The position numbers were made by a program, and so were the translations under genes. A stretch of 64,000 nucleotides of DNA, taken from positions 108,464 through 172,463 of the forward strand of contig NZ_BAABFC010000013.1 of the NCBI RefSeq assembly GCF_039540575.1, read 5' to 3'. Of the stretch, positions 8,325 through 16,815 are shown in pieces; positions within the stretch are counted from its first letter, which is position 1, and the number at the start of each line of letters is the position of its first letter. This DNA comes from Pseudaeromonas paramecii (GTDB lineage Bacteria > Pseudomonadota > Gammaproteobacteria > Enterobacterales > Aeromonadaceae). A model generated the notes under the pieces. That model worked only from the letters and a program-made list of their open reading frames with translations, was not told where the DNA came from and did not search any database.

Positions 8325-9569
8325 ATGGCGCTGGCCCCCACAAGAAACGTTCCCGCACCGAAAAAATACTATCCCTTTCGCTGGGAGGGCTTGAACCGCA
8401 AGGGCCAGAAGGTCTCCGGCGAGATGCAGGCCGACAGCATTGCCACCGTCAAGGCGGAGCTGCGCAAGCAGGGGGTGAACGCCAGCAAGGTGCGCAAGAA
8501 GAGCCAGTCCATCTTCTCCAAGTATGCCAATGCCGTGAAGCCCATGGACATCGCCATGATCTCCCGGCAGATCTGCACCATGCTCTCCGCCGGCGTGCCC
8601 CTGGTGCAATCCATCCAACTGCTCTCCCGCAGCCATGAAAAGAGCGGGGTACGGGAACTGCTAGGCCAGGTCTGCGCGGATCTGGAGTCGGGCATTCCCC
8701 TTTCGCAGGCCCTGCGCAAGCACCCGCGCTACTTTGACGACCTCTACTGCGATTTGGTGGACGCCGGTGAGCAATCCGGCGCCCTGGAGCAGATCTACGA
8801 TCGCATCGCCACCTACAAGGAGAAGGCGGAAGCCCTCAAGTCAAAGATCAAGAAGGCGCTCTTCTACCCGGCGGCGGTCATGGTGGTGGCCATCATAGTG
8901 ACTTCTATCCTGCTGCTGTTTGTGGTGCCCCAGTTTGAAGAGATCTTCTCCAGCTTTGGCGCCGAGCTGCCGGCCTTCACCCAGTTTGTGATTGGCATAT
9001 CACGCTTCCTGCAAAAATCCTGGTACCTGTTCTTCTTGGGGATAGTGGCATTGATTTTTGTCTATGTACGCGCCCACAGACGCTCCCAGGCGGTGCGGGA
9101 TGCCACCGACAAGGCCATGCTCAAGCTTCCCGTGGTGGGCATGATACTGCACAAGGCGGCCATGGCCCGCTTCGCCCGCACCCTGGCCACCACCTTCGCC
9201 GCCGGTATCCCCCTGGTGGAGGCGCTCATCTCAGCCGCCGGCGCCTCCGGCAACGTGTTGTACAAGAATGCGGTGCTGGCCATCCGTAACGAGGTCATCG
9301 CCGGCATGCAGATGCACGTGGCCATGCGCACCGTGGACTTGTTCCCGGACATGGTGACCCAGATGGTGATGATCGGCGAGGAGTCCGGCGCCATCGACGA
9401 CATGCTCTCCAAGATCGCCGGCATCTATGAGCAGCAGGTGGATGACCTGGTGGATGGCCTGTCGAGCCTCATCGAGCCCATCATCATGGTGGTGCTGGGG
9501 GTGCTGGTGGGTGGCCTGGTGGTGGCCATGTACCTGCCCATCTTCCAACTGGGCAACGTTGTCCACTAA
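8325..9569 (+). CDS. pilC: Type IV pilus inner membrane platform protein
   Basis: Polytopic inner membrane platform that couples PilB to pilin extraction. It has 414 residues with two GspF domains (about 70-195 and 275-400) and three hydrophobic segments: near 190 (AAVMVVAIIVTSILLLFVV), near 230 (LFFLGIVALIFVYV) and near 390 (IMVVLGVLVGGLVVAMYL). AAGGA precedes the ATG. It follows pilB by 82 bases on the same strand, and a strong terminator follows. Confidence 0.96.
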   Translation: MALAPTRNVPAPKKYYPFRWEGLNRKGQKVSGEMQADSIATVKAELRKQGVNASKVRKKSQSIFSKYANAVKPMDIAMISRQICTMLSAGVPLVQSIQLLSRSHEKSGVRELLGQVCADLESGIPLSQALRKHPRYFDDLYCDLVDAGEQSGALEQIYDRIATYKEKAEALKSKIKKALFYPAAVMVVAIIVTSILLLFVVPQFEEIFSSFGAELPAFTQFVIGISRFLQKSWYLFFLGIVALIFVYVRAHRRSQAVRDATDKAMLKLPVVGMILHKAAMARFARTLATTFAAGIPLVEALISAAGASGNVLYKNAVLAIRNEVIAGMQMHVAMRTVDLFPDMVTQMVMIGEESGAIDDMLSKIAGIYEQQVDDLVDGLSSLIEPIIMVVLGVLVGGLVVAMYLPIFQLGNVVH

Positions 9570-9581
9570 TGTTCTAATGAT

Positions 9582-9615
9582 AACCGGGGCCATGACGGCC
9601 CCGGTTTTGTTTTTC
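9582..9615 (+). terminator. Rho-independent terminator between pilC and pilD
   Basis: AACCGGGGCC and GGCCCCGGTT form a 10-bp stem with loop ATGAC, followed by a T-rich tract (TTGTTTTT). It ends 17 bases before the pilD start codon. Confidence 0.85.
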
Positions 9616-9632
9616 TACTTGGCGATATTCCC

Positions 9633-10502
9633 GTGCTGACTCAACTCTACCTGCAACTGCCCTGGCTCTACTACCTGCTGCTGACCCTCTTCTGCCTGCT
9701 GGTGGGTAGCTTCCTCAACGTGGTGATCCACCGGCTGCCCCTCATGCTGGAGCGCAGCTGGAAGGCCGAATTTGCCGACTATTTCGGCCAGCCTCAGCCC
9801 GAGGACGGCCTGCCGGCCCGCTATAACCTGCTGCTGCCCGGCTCCAATTGCCCCCATTGTGGTCATGCCATCAGCGCCCTGGAGAATATCCCGGTACTCA
9901 GCTGGCTGGTGCTTCGCGGCCGCTGCCGTGGCTGTGGTGCCGCCATCTCCATTCGTTACCCCCTGGTCGAGCTGACCAATGCGCTGCTCTGCCTGCTGGT
10001 GGCCTGGGGCCAGGCACCCAGCCTGATGCTGGCCGGTTATCTGCTGCTGACCTGGGCCCTGGTGGCCCTCACCTTCATCGATCTGGACAAGATGCTGCTG
10101 CCGGATCAGATCACCCTGCCCCTGCTCTGGCTCGGCCTGCTGCTGAACCTGCTCACCGGCACTGTCCCCCTGGTCGATGCGGTGATCGGCGCCATGGCCG
10201 GCTACCTGCTGCTGTGGAGTCTCTACTGGGGCTTTAAGCTGCTGACCGGCAAGGAAGGGATGGGCTATGGCGACTTCAAGCTGTTGGCGGCGCTGGGGGC
10301 CTGGCTGGGGTGGCAGTCCCTGCCGCTGATCCTCATTCTCTCCTCCCTGGTGGGCGCCTGCATCGGCATCACCCTCTTGCTGCTGCGCCGGCATCAGGCC
10401 GGCAAGCCCATCCCCTTCGGCCCCTATCTGACCCTGGCGGGCTTCATCGCCCTCAACTGGGGCGATACCATCACTCAGTGGTATCTGCGGCATCTGGTGT
10501 AG
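9633..10502 (+). CDS. pilD: Prepilin peptidase / N-methyltransferase
   Basis: Polytopic inner membrane aspartyl protease that removes leaders of type IV pilins and type II pseudopilins and methylates the new N-terminal Phe. The 289 residues resemble Aeromonas TapD closely. Visible features are the N-terminal GSFLNVVIHRLP segment, the zinc-type tetracysteine loop (CPHC and CRGC, about 35 residues apart), and the two catalytic aspartates in DLDKMLLPD and GYGDFKLLAALG. The start is GTG at 9633 with no clear ribosome binding site. It probably serves both the pilus and the secretion system implied by gspAB. coaE starts three bases after its stop. Confidence 0.96.
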   Translation: MLTQLYLQLPWLYYLLLTLFCLLVGSFLNVVIHRLPLMLERSWKAEFADYFGQPQPEDGLPARYNLLLPGSNCPHCGHAISALENIPVLSWLVLRGRCRGCGAAISIRYPLVELTNALLCLLVAWGQAPSLMLAGYLLLTWALVALTFIDLDKMLLPDQITLPLLWLGLLLNLLTGTVPLVDAVIGAMAGYLLLWSLYWGFKLLTGKEGMGYGDFKLLAALGAWLGWQSLPLILILSSLVGACIGITLLLLRRHQAGKPIPFGPYLTLAGFIALNWGDTITQWYLRHLV

Positions 10503-10505
10503 CCC

Positions 10506-11165
10506 ATGATCAAGCCAGCCCCTTACATAGTGGGTCTCACCGGGGGGATCGCCAGCGGCAAGAGTACGGTGGCCAGGGTGTTTGCCGCCCAGGGCATCGC
10601 CGTGGTGGATGCAGATGACATCAGCCGCCAGGTGGTCGCCCCGGGATCTAGCGGACTGCAAGGCATCCTTGAGCATTTCGGCCAACAGATGCTGACCGCA
10701 GATGGTCAGCTGGACAGACGCCGCCTCAGAGAACTGATTTTCAGCCAGCCTGACGAGCGGATTTGGCTCGAGCAATGGCTGCACCCCAGGATCGAGACCG
10801 CCATGCAGGAGGCCTGTCTGCTGGCCACCTCGCCCTATGTGATCCTGATGGTGCCACTGCTGCTGGAAAACGGCCTGGAACGCCTGGTGGACAGGGTATT
10901 GGTGGTGGATGTCAGCGAGCAGACCCAACGACAGCGCACCCAGGCGCGGGATGGCGTCAGCCCAACCCAGGTGGAGGCCATTCTGGCCGCCCAACTCACC
11001 CGTGCCGCTCGCCTGGCCCGTGCCGATGATGTACTGAGCAATGAGGATGGCTCATTGCCACAACTGGAGGCCGAGATACTGCGACTGCATCGACAGTATC
11101 TCGACTTGGCCGCCGGCAAATGTGGTCCAGGCAATTCCGCCCCCGTTCAGAAACCGCTACACTAG
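10506..11165 (+). CDS. coaE: Dephospho-CoA kinase
   Basis: Last step of CoA synthesis: phosphorylates the 3'-OH of dephospho-CoA. The P-loop GGIASGKS is at residues 13-20, followed by the conserved DADDISRQVV, LLLENGLE and DRVLVVD segments. At 219 residues it is slightly longer than E. coli CoaE (206); the extra residues are at the C-terminus. It is tightly coupled to pilD (three-base gap), an arrangement kept in many gammaproteobacteria. Confidence 0.95.
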   Translation: MIKPAPYIVGLTGGIASGKSTVARVFAAQGIAVVDADDISRQVVAPGSSGLQGILEHFGQQMLTADGQLDRRRLRELIFSQPDERIWLEQWLHPRIETAMQEACLLATSPYVILMVPLLLENGLERLVDRVLVVDVSEQTQRQRTQARDGVSPTQVEAILAAQLTRAARLARADDVLSNEDGSLPQLEAEILRLHRQYLDLAAGKCGPGNSAPVQKPLH

Positions 11166-11198
11166 CCGCGCCTTTGCCTTCGCACAACGAGTTGTCCA

Positions 11199-11930
11199 TT
11201 GAACAAGATCAGCTACGAATTTCCCCTCAATGAGAAGTGCCGCACCTACCTGCGGGTCGATAATCTGTTTGCGCAGATGCAGGCCAATCTGGCCATGGCC
11301 GAAACGGGACAAAGCCTGGCCTTCTTCAAGGCCTTGTTTGACTTCATGGAGCTGGCGGAGCGGTGCGACATTCGTGGCGATCTCAGCAAGGACATGGAAC
11401 GCCTGCGGCTGAAGATGCAGGGCTGGCGTGAGCTGCCCGGCGTGGATATCCCCAAGCTGGACGCTCTGTGCGCGGATCTGCAACAACAAGCCTATCTGCT
11501 GCCCCGCTCCGCCCGGCCGGGAAGTCGTTTCAAGGAAGACAAATTCCTGGGTGCCTTGCGCCAGCGCTTCGTCATTCCTGGCGGACTGTGTCCCTTCGAT
11601 GTGCCCATCTTCCCCCTCTGGCTGGCGCAACCCCAGGCGTGGCGCCAGGCCCAGGCCGAAACCTGGCTGGGCGAACTCAAGCTGCTGCAGACCGCCAATA
11701 GCCTGCTGCTGGATCTGTGGCGCGAACAGGGCAGCTTCCAGACGGTCACCGCCAAGTGTGCCTTCTACCAGGATGCCGCCGAAGGGTGCGAGTTGTTGCG
11801 CCTTACCCTGGATGCCGAGCTGGGCTGCTACCCCACCGTCAGCGGCCACCGCAGCCGTTTTGCCATCCGCTTCCTGCCCCTGGCGGATCAGCGGCTGGGG
11901 GATATCAGCTTCGAGCTGGCCCGCTGTTGA
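11199..11930 (+). CDS. zapD: Cell division protein ZapD (FtsZ bundling factor)
   Basis: Cytoplasmic protein that crosslinks FtsZ filaments at the Z-ring. The 243 residues match the YacF/DUF1342 family, with the conserved start NKISYEFPLNEKCRTYLR and internal CPFDVPIFPLW near residue 130. The start codon is TTG at 11199, chosen because the family begins exactly there; the ribosome binding site is weak. It lies between coaE and yacG as in E. coli. Confidence 0.93.
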   Translation: MNKISYEFPLNEKCRTYLRVDNLFAQMQANLAMAETGQSLAFFKALFDFMELAERCDIRGDLSKDMERLRLKMQGWRELPGVDIPKLDALCADLQQQAYLLPRSARPGSRFKEDKFLGALRQRFVIPGGLCPFDVPIFPLWLAQPQAWRQAQAETWLGELKLLQTANSLLLDLWREQGSFQTVTAKCAFYQDAAEGCELLRLTLDAELGCYPTVSGHRSRFAIRFLPLADQRLGDISFELARC

Positions 11931-11946
11931 GTAAGGAGCAAGACCG

Positions 11947-12147
11947 ATGCCGCTGACCGTCAAATGCCCCCAATGTGGCCAGGAGGTCATCTGGGGAGAA
12001 GAGAGCCCCTACCGTCCGTTTTGCAGCAAACGCTGCCAGCTGATCGATCTGGGCGAATGGGCCGACGAAGAAAAGCGCATCCCGGGCAATGGCCTGGAGG
12101 CGCTTAATGAACAGGACTGGTCGGAAGACGGGATGCAGGACGATTAG
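11947..12147 (+). CDS. yacG: DNA gyrase inhibitor YacG (small zinc protein)
   Basis: A 66-residue zinc-binding protein that in E. coli binds GyrB and inhibits DNA gyrase. Zinc ligands are C7, C10, C26 and C30 (CPQC and CSKRC). The conserved FCSKRCQLIDLGEWADE stretch follows. AAGGAG lies just upstream of the ATG. Its stop codon region overlaps the convergent mutT stop by four bases. Confidence 0.93.
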   Translation: MPLTVKCPQCGQEVIWGEESPYRPFCSKRCQLIDLGEWADEEKRIPGNGLEALNEQDWSEDGMQDD

Positions 12148-12548
12148 TCCTGCCTCATTCCCTGTAGATGCGCCACTATCGCCTGATTGGCGGCGGGAAA
12201 CCCATAATCTGCCAGCTCGGGCACGCTGACCCAGCGCAGCGGTTGCCCCTCCAATCCCCGCGCCACCCCGGCAAAGCGGCTCACCAGCCACACATCCAGT
12301 AGCACCTGCTTGTCACCGTAGTCATGCTCGATTGCCAATAGTGGCTCGCAGGCCTCGACCTGGATCCCGATCTCCTCCTGGAGTTCTCGCGTCAGTGCCT
12401 GCGGCAGGGTTTCTCCCGCCTCCACCTTGCCCCCTGGAAACTCCCACTTACCGGCCTGATGCTGTCCAGCCTGCCGCTGGCAGATGCATATCCGTCCCAT
12501 CTCGTCCCGGATCACCCCCACGGCAACCCAAACTCGGGCTCCACTCAT
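12144..12548 (-). CDS. mutT: 8-oxo-dGTP diphosphatase
   Basis: Hydrolyses 8-oxo-dGTP and so prevents A:T to C:G transversions. The Nudix box is perfect: G40, E46, R54, E55, E58, E59, G61 in the pattern GX5EX7REUXEEXGU. The real start is ATG at 12548 (134 residues), preceded by GGAGG; the longer open frame upstream is not conserved and would run through the secA terminator. It is downstream of secA on the same strand, separated by that terminator. Confidence 0.94.
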   Translation of the reverse strand: MSGARVWVAVGVIRDEMGRICICQRQAGQHQAGKWEFPGGKVEAGETLPQALTRELQEEIGIQVEACEPLLAIEHDYGDKQVLLDVWLVSRFAGVARGLEGQPLRWVSVPELADYGFPAANQAIVAHLQGMRQD

Positions 12549-12562
12549 CTCGCGCCTCCTCC

Positions 12563-12592
12563 AAAAAAGAAGGCGGCTCCAGGCCGCCTTTG
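12563..12592 (-). terminator. Rho-independent terminator after secA
   Basis: On the minus strand AAAGGCGGCC, loop TGGA, then GCCGCCTT and a CTTTTTT tail. It separates secA from mutT. Confidence 0.8.
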
Positions 12593-12609
12593 TTGTCTCG
12601 GTCGCGATG

Positions 12610-15330
12610 TTAAACCAGCTTACCGTGACATTGCTTGTACTTCTTGCCGGAGCCACAAGGGCAAGGGTCATTGCGTCCCACCTTTTGCTCTTCCCGCACG
12701 AAGGGACGCGGCTCTTGCTCTGCGGCCGTCTCGCTTTCTTCGGCCAGGGCATTCTGTTCGGCATGGGTGTACTGGCGCGGCATGGCCTCCGCCTGACGCC
12801 GGCGTTGCTCTTCCAGCGCATCTACATCCCGCTCCTGCACCTGCACCCGGCACAGAATGCTCACCACTTCCCGCTTGAGGGCTTCCAGCATCTGGGTGAA
12901 CAGCTCGAAGGACTCACGCTTGTACTCCTGCTTGGGGTTCTTCTGGGCATAACCGCGCAGATGGATCCCCTGACGCAGGTGATCCATGGCCGCCAGGTGT
13001 TCCTTCCACAGGTTGTCCAGGGTCTGCAACATCACCGACTTCTCGAACTGCCGCATCACAGGCGTACCCACCAGCTCCTCCTTGTGGCGATAGGCGGCCT
13101 CGGCCTCGGCGACGATCCGCTCCCGCAAGGACTCCTCGTACAGCTTGTCATCCTCCGCCAGCCACTGGGCAATGGGCAGGGTCAGGGCAAAGTCACGCTT
13201 CAAGCGCTGCTCCAGGCCCGCGATATCCCAGCTCTCATCCAGCGACTGAGGTGCAATGTATTCATCGATGACGCCGTTGAGCACATCGCCGCGAATGAGG
13301 TTCATGGTGTCGGAGATGTCACCGCTGTCCAGCAGCTCATTGCGCTGTTCATAGACCACCTTCCGCTGGTCATTGGCCACATCATCAAACTCCAGCAGGT
13401 TCTTACGGATATCGAAGTTGCGTCCTTCCACCTTGCGCTGGGCGTTCTCGATGGCCCGGGTCACCCAGGGGTGCTCGATGGCCTCACCGTATTCCATGCC
13501 CAGCTTCTTCATCATGCCGGTGACCCGATCCGAGGCGAAGATCCGCATCAGGCTATCTTCCATGGAGAGGTAGAAGCGGGAGGAGCCCGGATCCCCTTGA
13601 CGACCGGAGCGGCCACGCAGCTGGTTATCGATGCGGCGGGACTCGTGACGCTCTGTGCCTATGATGTGCAGACCGCCGGCGGCGATCACCTCGTCATGGC
13701 GCTGCTGCCAGGCGGTCTTGATGGCCTCGATCTGTTCGGGAGTCGGTGACTCCAGCTTGCCGAGTTCTGCCTGCCAGTTGCCCCCCAGCACGATATCGGT
13801 ACCCCGACCGGCCATGTTGGTGGCGATGGTGACCGCGCCTGGTTGACCGGCCTGGGCCACGATATCGGCCTCCTTGGCGTGGAACTTGGCATTGAGCACC
13901 TGGTGCTTGATGCCTTGCTTGGCCAGCACGTTGGAGATGCGCTCGGAGTTTTCGATGGAGATGGTACCCACCAGCACGGGACGCCCTTCGGCCACCCGGT
14001 TGCGGATGTCCTCAATGATGGCCGCGTACTTCTCTTCCTCGGTGAGATACACCAGATCGCCCATGTCGTTACGCACCATGGGGCGGTTGGTGGGCAGCAC
14101 CACGGTTTCCAGCCCGTAGATCTGCTGGAATTCATAGGCTTCGGTATCGGCGGTGCCTGTCATCCCCGCCAGCTTGTCGTACAGACGGAAATAGTTTTGG
14201 AAGGTGATGGAGGCCAGGGTCTGGTTCTCGTTCTGGATCTTGACCCCTTCCTTGGCCTCGATGGCCTGGTGCAACCCTTCTGACCAGCGACGACCGGCCA
14301 TGGTGCGGCCGGTGTGCTCGTCGACGATCACCACCTCACCATCCTTGACGATGTAATCCACGTCCTTGACGAACAGGGTATGGGCCCGCAGGGCGGCGTT
14401 GACATGGTGCAACAGCGTGATGCTGCCGGCGGAGAACAGGGAGTCTTCCTGAGCCAGCAGGCCGTTGTCCTTGAGCAGCTGCTCAATGTACTCCTGGCCG
14501 TTTTCGGTGAGCAGGGCCTGACGGGACTTCTCATCCACAGTGTAATGGCCGTCGCCGCGATACTCTTCGCTGTCTTCCTTGTCCTGCTTCTTCAGCAGGG
14601 GGATCAGCTTGTTCATCTGGATGTAGAGCTCTGAGCTGTCTTCGGCCGCGCCGGAGATGATGAGCGGCGTACGCGCCTCATCGATGAGCACGGAGTCCAC
14701 TTCGTCCACCAGGGCGTAGAACAGCGGACGCTGTACCCGCTGCTCCGGTGAAAACGCCATGTTGTCCCGCAGGTAGTCGAAACCGAATTCGTTGTTGGTA
14801 CCGTAGGTGATGTCGGCGGCATAGGCCTGCTGCTTCTCCAGATGCCCCATGCCCGGCACGTTGCAGTCGACGGACAGACCCAAAAATTCGAACAGCGGAC
14901 GGTTCCACTCGGCGTCACGGCGCGCCAGATAGTCGTTGACCGTGACGATATGCACACCGCGCCCGGTCAAACCGTTCAGATAGGCCGGCAGGGTCGCCGT
15001 CAGCGTCTTGCCTTCCCCGGTCTTCATTTCGGCGATGCGGTTGCTGTTGAGCACCATGCCGCCCATCAGCTGGACGTCGAAATGGCGCATGCCGAAGACC
15101 CGCTTGGAGGCTTCCCGTACCGTAGCAAACGCCTCGGGCAACAGCTGCTCCAGGGTCTCGCCCTGCTCCAGACGCTGACGGAACTCGACCGTTTTGGCCT
15201 TGAGTTCCTCATCGCTCATCGCCTCAAACTGAGGCTCCATAGCGTTGATTTGCTTGACGATTTTGCGCAACTGCTTGAGGGTGCGGTCGTTGCGACTGCC
15301 CACGATCTTGGTAAAAATTTTCGTAATCAT
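12610..15330 (-). CDS. secA: Preprotein translocase motor ATPase SecA
   Basis: ATPase that drives secretory proteins through SecYEG. The 906 residues are close to the E. coli length (901). Walker A (MKTGEGKT) is at residues 102-109, the DEAD-type DEVDSVLIDEARTPL is near 210, and the second helicase domain has GRGTDIVLGG. The C-terminal zinc motif CPCGSGKKYKQCH for SecB binding is intact. The 466-base space upstream to lpxC does not hold a recognisable secM. Confidence 0.98.
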   Translation of the reverse strand: MITKIFTKIVGSRNDRTLKQLRKIVKQINAMEPQFEAMSDEELKAKTVEFRQRLEQGETLEQLLPEAFATVREASKRVFGMRHFDVQLMGGMVLNSNRIAEMKTGEGKTLTATLPAYLNGLTGRGVHIVTVNDYLARRDAEWNRPLFEFLGLSVDCNVPGMGHLEKQQAYAADITYGTNNEFGFDYLRDNMAFSPEQRVQRPLFYALVDEVDSVLIDEARTPLIISGAAEDSSELYIQMNKLIPLLKKQDKEDSEEYRGDGHYTVDEKSRQALLTENGQEYIEQLLKDNGLLAQEDSLFSAGSITLLHHVNAALRAHTLFVKDVDYIVKDGEVVIVDEHTGRTMAGRRWSEGLHQAIEAKEGVKIQNENQTLASITFQNYFRLYDKLAGMTGTADTEAYEFQQIYGLETVVLPTNRPMVRNDMGDLVYLTEEEKYAAIIEDIRNRVAEGRPVLVGTISIENSERISNVLAKQGIKHQVLNAKFHAKEADIVAQAGQPGAVTIATNMAGRGTDIVLGGNWQAELGKLESPTPEQIEAIKTAWQQRHDEVIAAGGLHIIGTERHESRRIDNQLRGRSGRQGDPGSSRFYLSMEDSLMRIFASDRVTGMMKKLGMEYGEAIEHPWVTRAIENAQRKVEGRNFDIRKNLLEFDDVANDQRKVVYEQRNELLDSGDISDTMNLIRGDVLNGVIDEYIAPQSLDESWDIAGLEQRLKRDFALTLPIAQWLAEDDKLYEESLRERIVAEAEAAYRHKEELVGTPVMRQFEKSVMLQTLDNLWKEHLAAMDHLRQGIHLRGYAQKNPKQEYKRESFELFTQMLEALKREVVSILCRVQVQERDVDALEEQRRRQAEAMPRQYTHAEQNALAEESETAAEQEPRPFVREEQKVGRNDPCPCGSGKKYKQCHGKLV

Positions 15331-15796
15331 GCCAAAGCAACTCTCAGAGTATTTCTAATTCAAATTCTTGCGTCGGGATCGGGCGCCAGAAAGGAACCAA
15401 GGTGACAGCGGCGCCCGGCAAAGCCAGGACGGTAGCGCACACCTGCTGTCGCTCACCTCGGTGGAGAACCCATCATCCGGGTTGAAAATGAAAATGGAGC
15501 CAAGCCTGGCTCTCAGCCTCACACCGGTGGCGTCGTATCTTACCCCATAGCGCCAGCCAGGACTTTGCCCAGGTCTTGCCCAATGATGGAAAGCAAACGG
15601 AAATCACATAACTCAGCCTAAATGGAGCCTCAACAGTGCCAATTCAAGGGACATGCGCACTCAGCGCCTCACTCAGGACTGACCACAGCCTAACACAAGC
15701 CATGTTGCATTTGTCAGCATCCCATAAAGCAAAAAGGCACCGGGGCGGAGATCCGGTGCCTTTTTATCCAGCATTACGCGGCTGAGATGACCATTA
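15331..15796 (-). other. lpxC-secA intergenic region, no recognisable SecM
   Basis: This 466-base stretch holds the lpxC terminator and the secA leader. E. coli has secM at this point. On the minus strand I see only short frames. One is about 44 codons with a GTG start (near 15615 down to 15478) rich in Trp and Arg. Another is about 34 codons with a GTG start near 15455. Neither has the SecM arrest motif (FxxxxWIxxxxGIRAGP). A hairpin with an 8-bp stem (CGGGCGCC/GGCGCCCG, 15380-15417) lies about 50 bases upstream of the secA start. Confidence 0.5.
15731..15765. terminator. Rho-independent terminator after lpxC
   Basis: GGCACCGG and CCGGTGCC form an 8-bp stem flanked by AAAAA and TTTTT, so it can work in both directions. 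It lies 32 bases past the lpxC stop and separates the dcw/lpxC unit from secA. Confidence 0.85.
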
Positions 15797-16720
15797 TCAG
15801 GCCAGGGCCAGTTGTGTATCCATGTAGCGGATGGGCGAGCGGGCGCGCTCGGTCTCGAAGGTCACCAGTTCCCAAGCCTCTGCATCGGCCAGCAGGGTGC
15901 GCAGCAACAGGTTGTTCACCGCGTGGCCCGTCTTGTAGGCGCGGAACTCACCCAGGATGCTGTGGTTGCACATGTAGAGATCACCCACGGCATCCAGCAA
16001 CTTGTGCTTGACGAATTCATCCTCGTAGCGCAGGCCTTCCTCGTTCAGCACCCGGTACTCGTCCAGAACGACGGCGTTTTCCAGGCTGCCACCCAGGGCC
16101 AGATTCTGGGAGTGCAGGTACTCGATGTCCTTCATGAAACCGAAGGTTCGAGCACGGCTGATCTCCTTGAGGAAACGGCTACCTGAGAACTCCATCACCA
16201 GATGCTGGTTCTGACCATCAAACACCGGATGGCGGAAGTCGATCTGCAAGTCCAGGCGGAAGCCCTTGTTATAAGGCAGAAACTCGGCCCACTTGTCGCC
16301 ATCCTCCACCCGCACCGGCTTCTTGATGCGCAGGAACTGCTTGGCAGCCGTCTGCTCATCGATGCCGCCGGATTGCAGCAGATAGAGGAAGGGATGGGCA
16401 CTGCCATCCATCACAGGGATCTCGGGGGCATCCACTTCGATAAACAGATTGTCGATACCCAGTGCGGCCAGGGCGGCAGACAAATGCTCCACGGTAGCCA
16501 CACGGGTGCCCGCCTCATTCACCAAGGCGGTGCACAGCATGGTGTCACGCACCAAACCGGCCTGGGCCTTGATCTCTACGGCAGGCGACAGGTCGGTGCG
16601 CACATAGACGATGCCCGTGTTGACGGGGGCAGGGCGGAAGGTCAATGAAACCTTGCGGCCCGAGTGCAGACCCACGCCGGTAGCATGAACGCTTTTCTTG
16701 AGTGTTCTCTGTTTAATCAT
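15797..16720 (-). CDS. lpxC: UDP-3-O-acyl-N-acetylglucosamine deacetylase
   Basis: Zinc deacetylase that commits UDP-acyl-GlcNAc to lipid A synthesis. The 307 residues match the family (305 in E. coli). Zinc ligands are H79 (TVEHLSAAL) and the HxxxD pair near residue 238 (KHKLLDAVGD). The start KQRTLKKSVHATGVGLHSG is characteristic. GAGG precedes the ATG. It follows ftsZ by 95 bases and a strong terminator ends it. In enterics its level is set by FtsH proteolysis of the C-terminus; here the end is ...DTQLALA. Confidence 0.97.
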   Translation of the reverse strand: MIKQRTLKKSVHATGVGLHSGRKVSLTFRPAPVNTGIVYVRTDLSPAVEIKAQAGLVRDTMLCTALVNEAGTRVATVEHLSAALAALGIDNLFIEVDAPEIPVMDGSAHPFLYLLQSGGIDEQTAAKQFLRIKKPVRVEDGDKWAEFLPYNKGFRLDLQIDFRHPVFDGQNQHLVMEFSGSRFLKEISRARTFGFMKDIEYLHSQNLALGGSLENAVVLDEYRVLNEEGLRYEDEFVKHKLLDAVGDLYMCNHSILGEFRAYKTGHAVNNLLLRTLLADAEAWELVTFETERARSPIRYMDTQLALA

Positions 16721-16815
16721 AGGGTTACCTCAATCAGCCAGGAGGTCAGACCATCCCAGGGCGCGCATGGTAACACAACTGTAGCTTAAAGGCTAATCAG
16801 TCTCAATAGGCTAAC

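Noticed and set aside
15368..15550. 60-codon plus-strand frame in the lpxC-secA gap
   Set aside because: No ribosome site, no similarity I can recognise, and it runs against the surrounding transcription.
15331..15796. A secM gene
   Set aside because: No frame of suitable length carries a signal peptide and the FxxxxWIxxxxGIRAGP arrest sequence.
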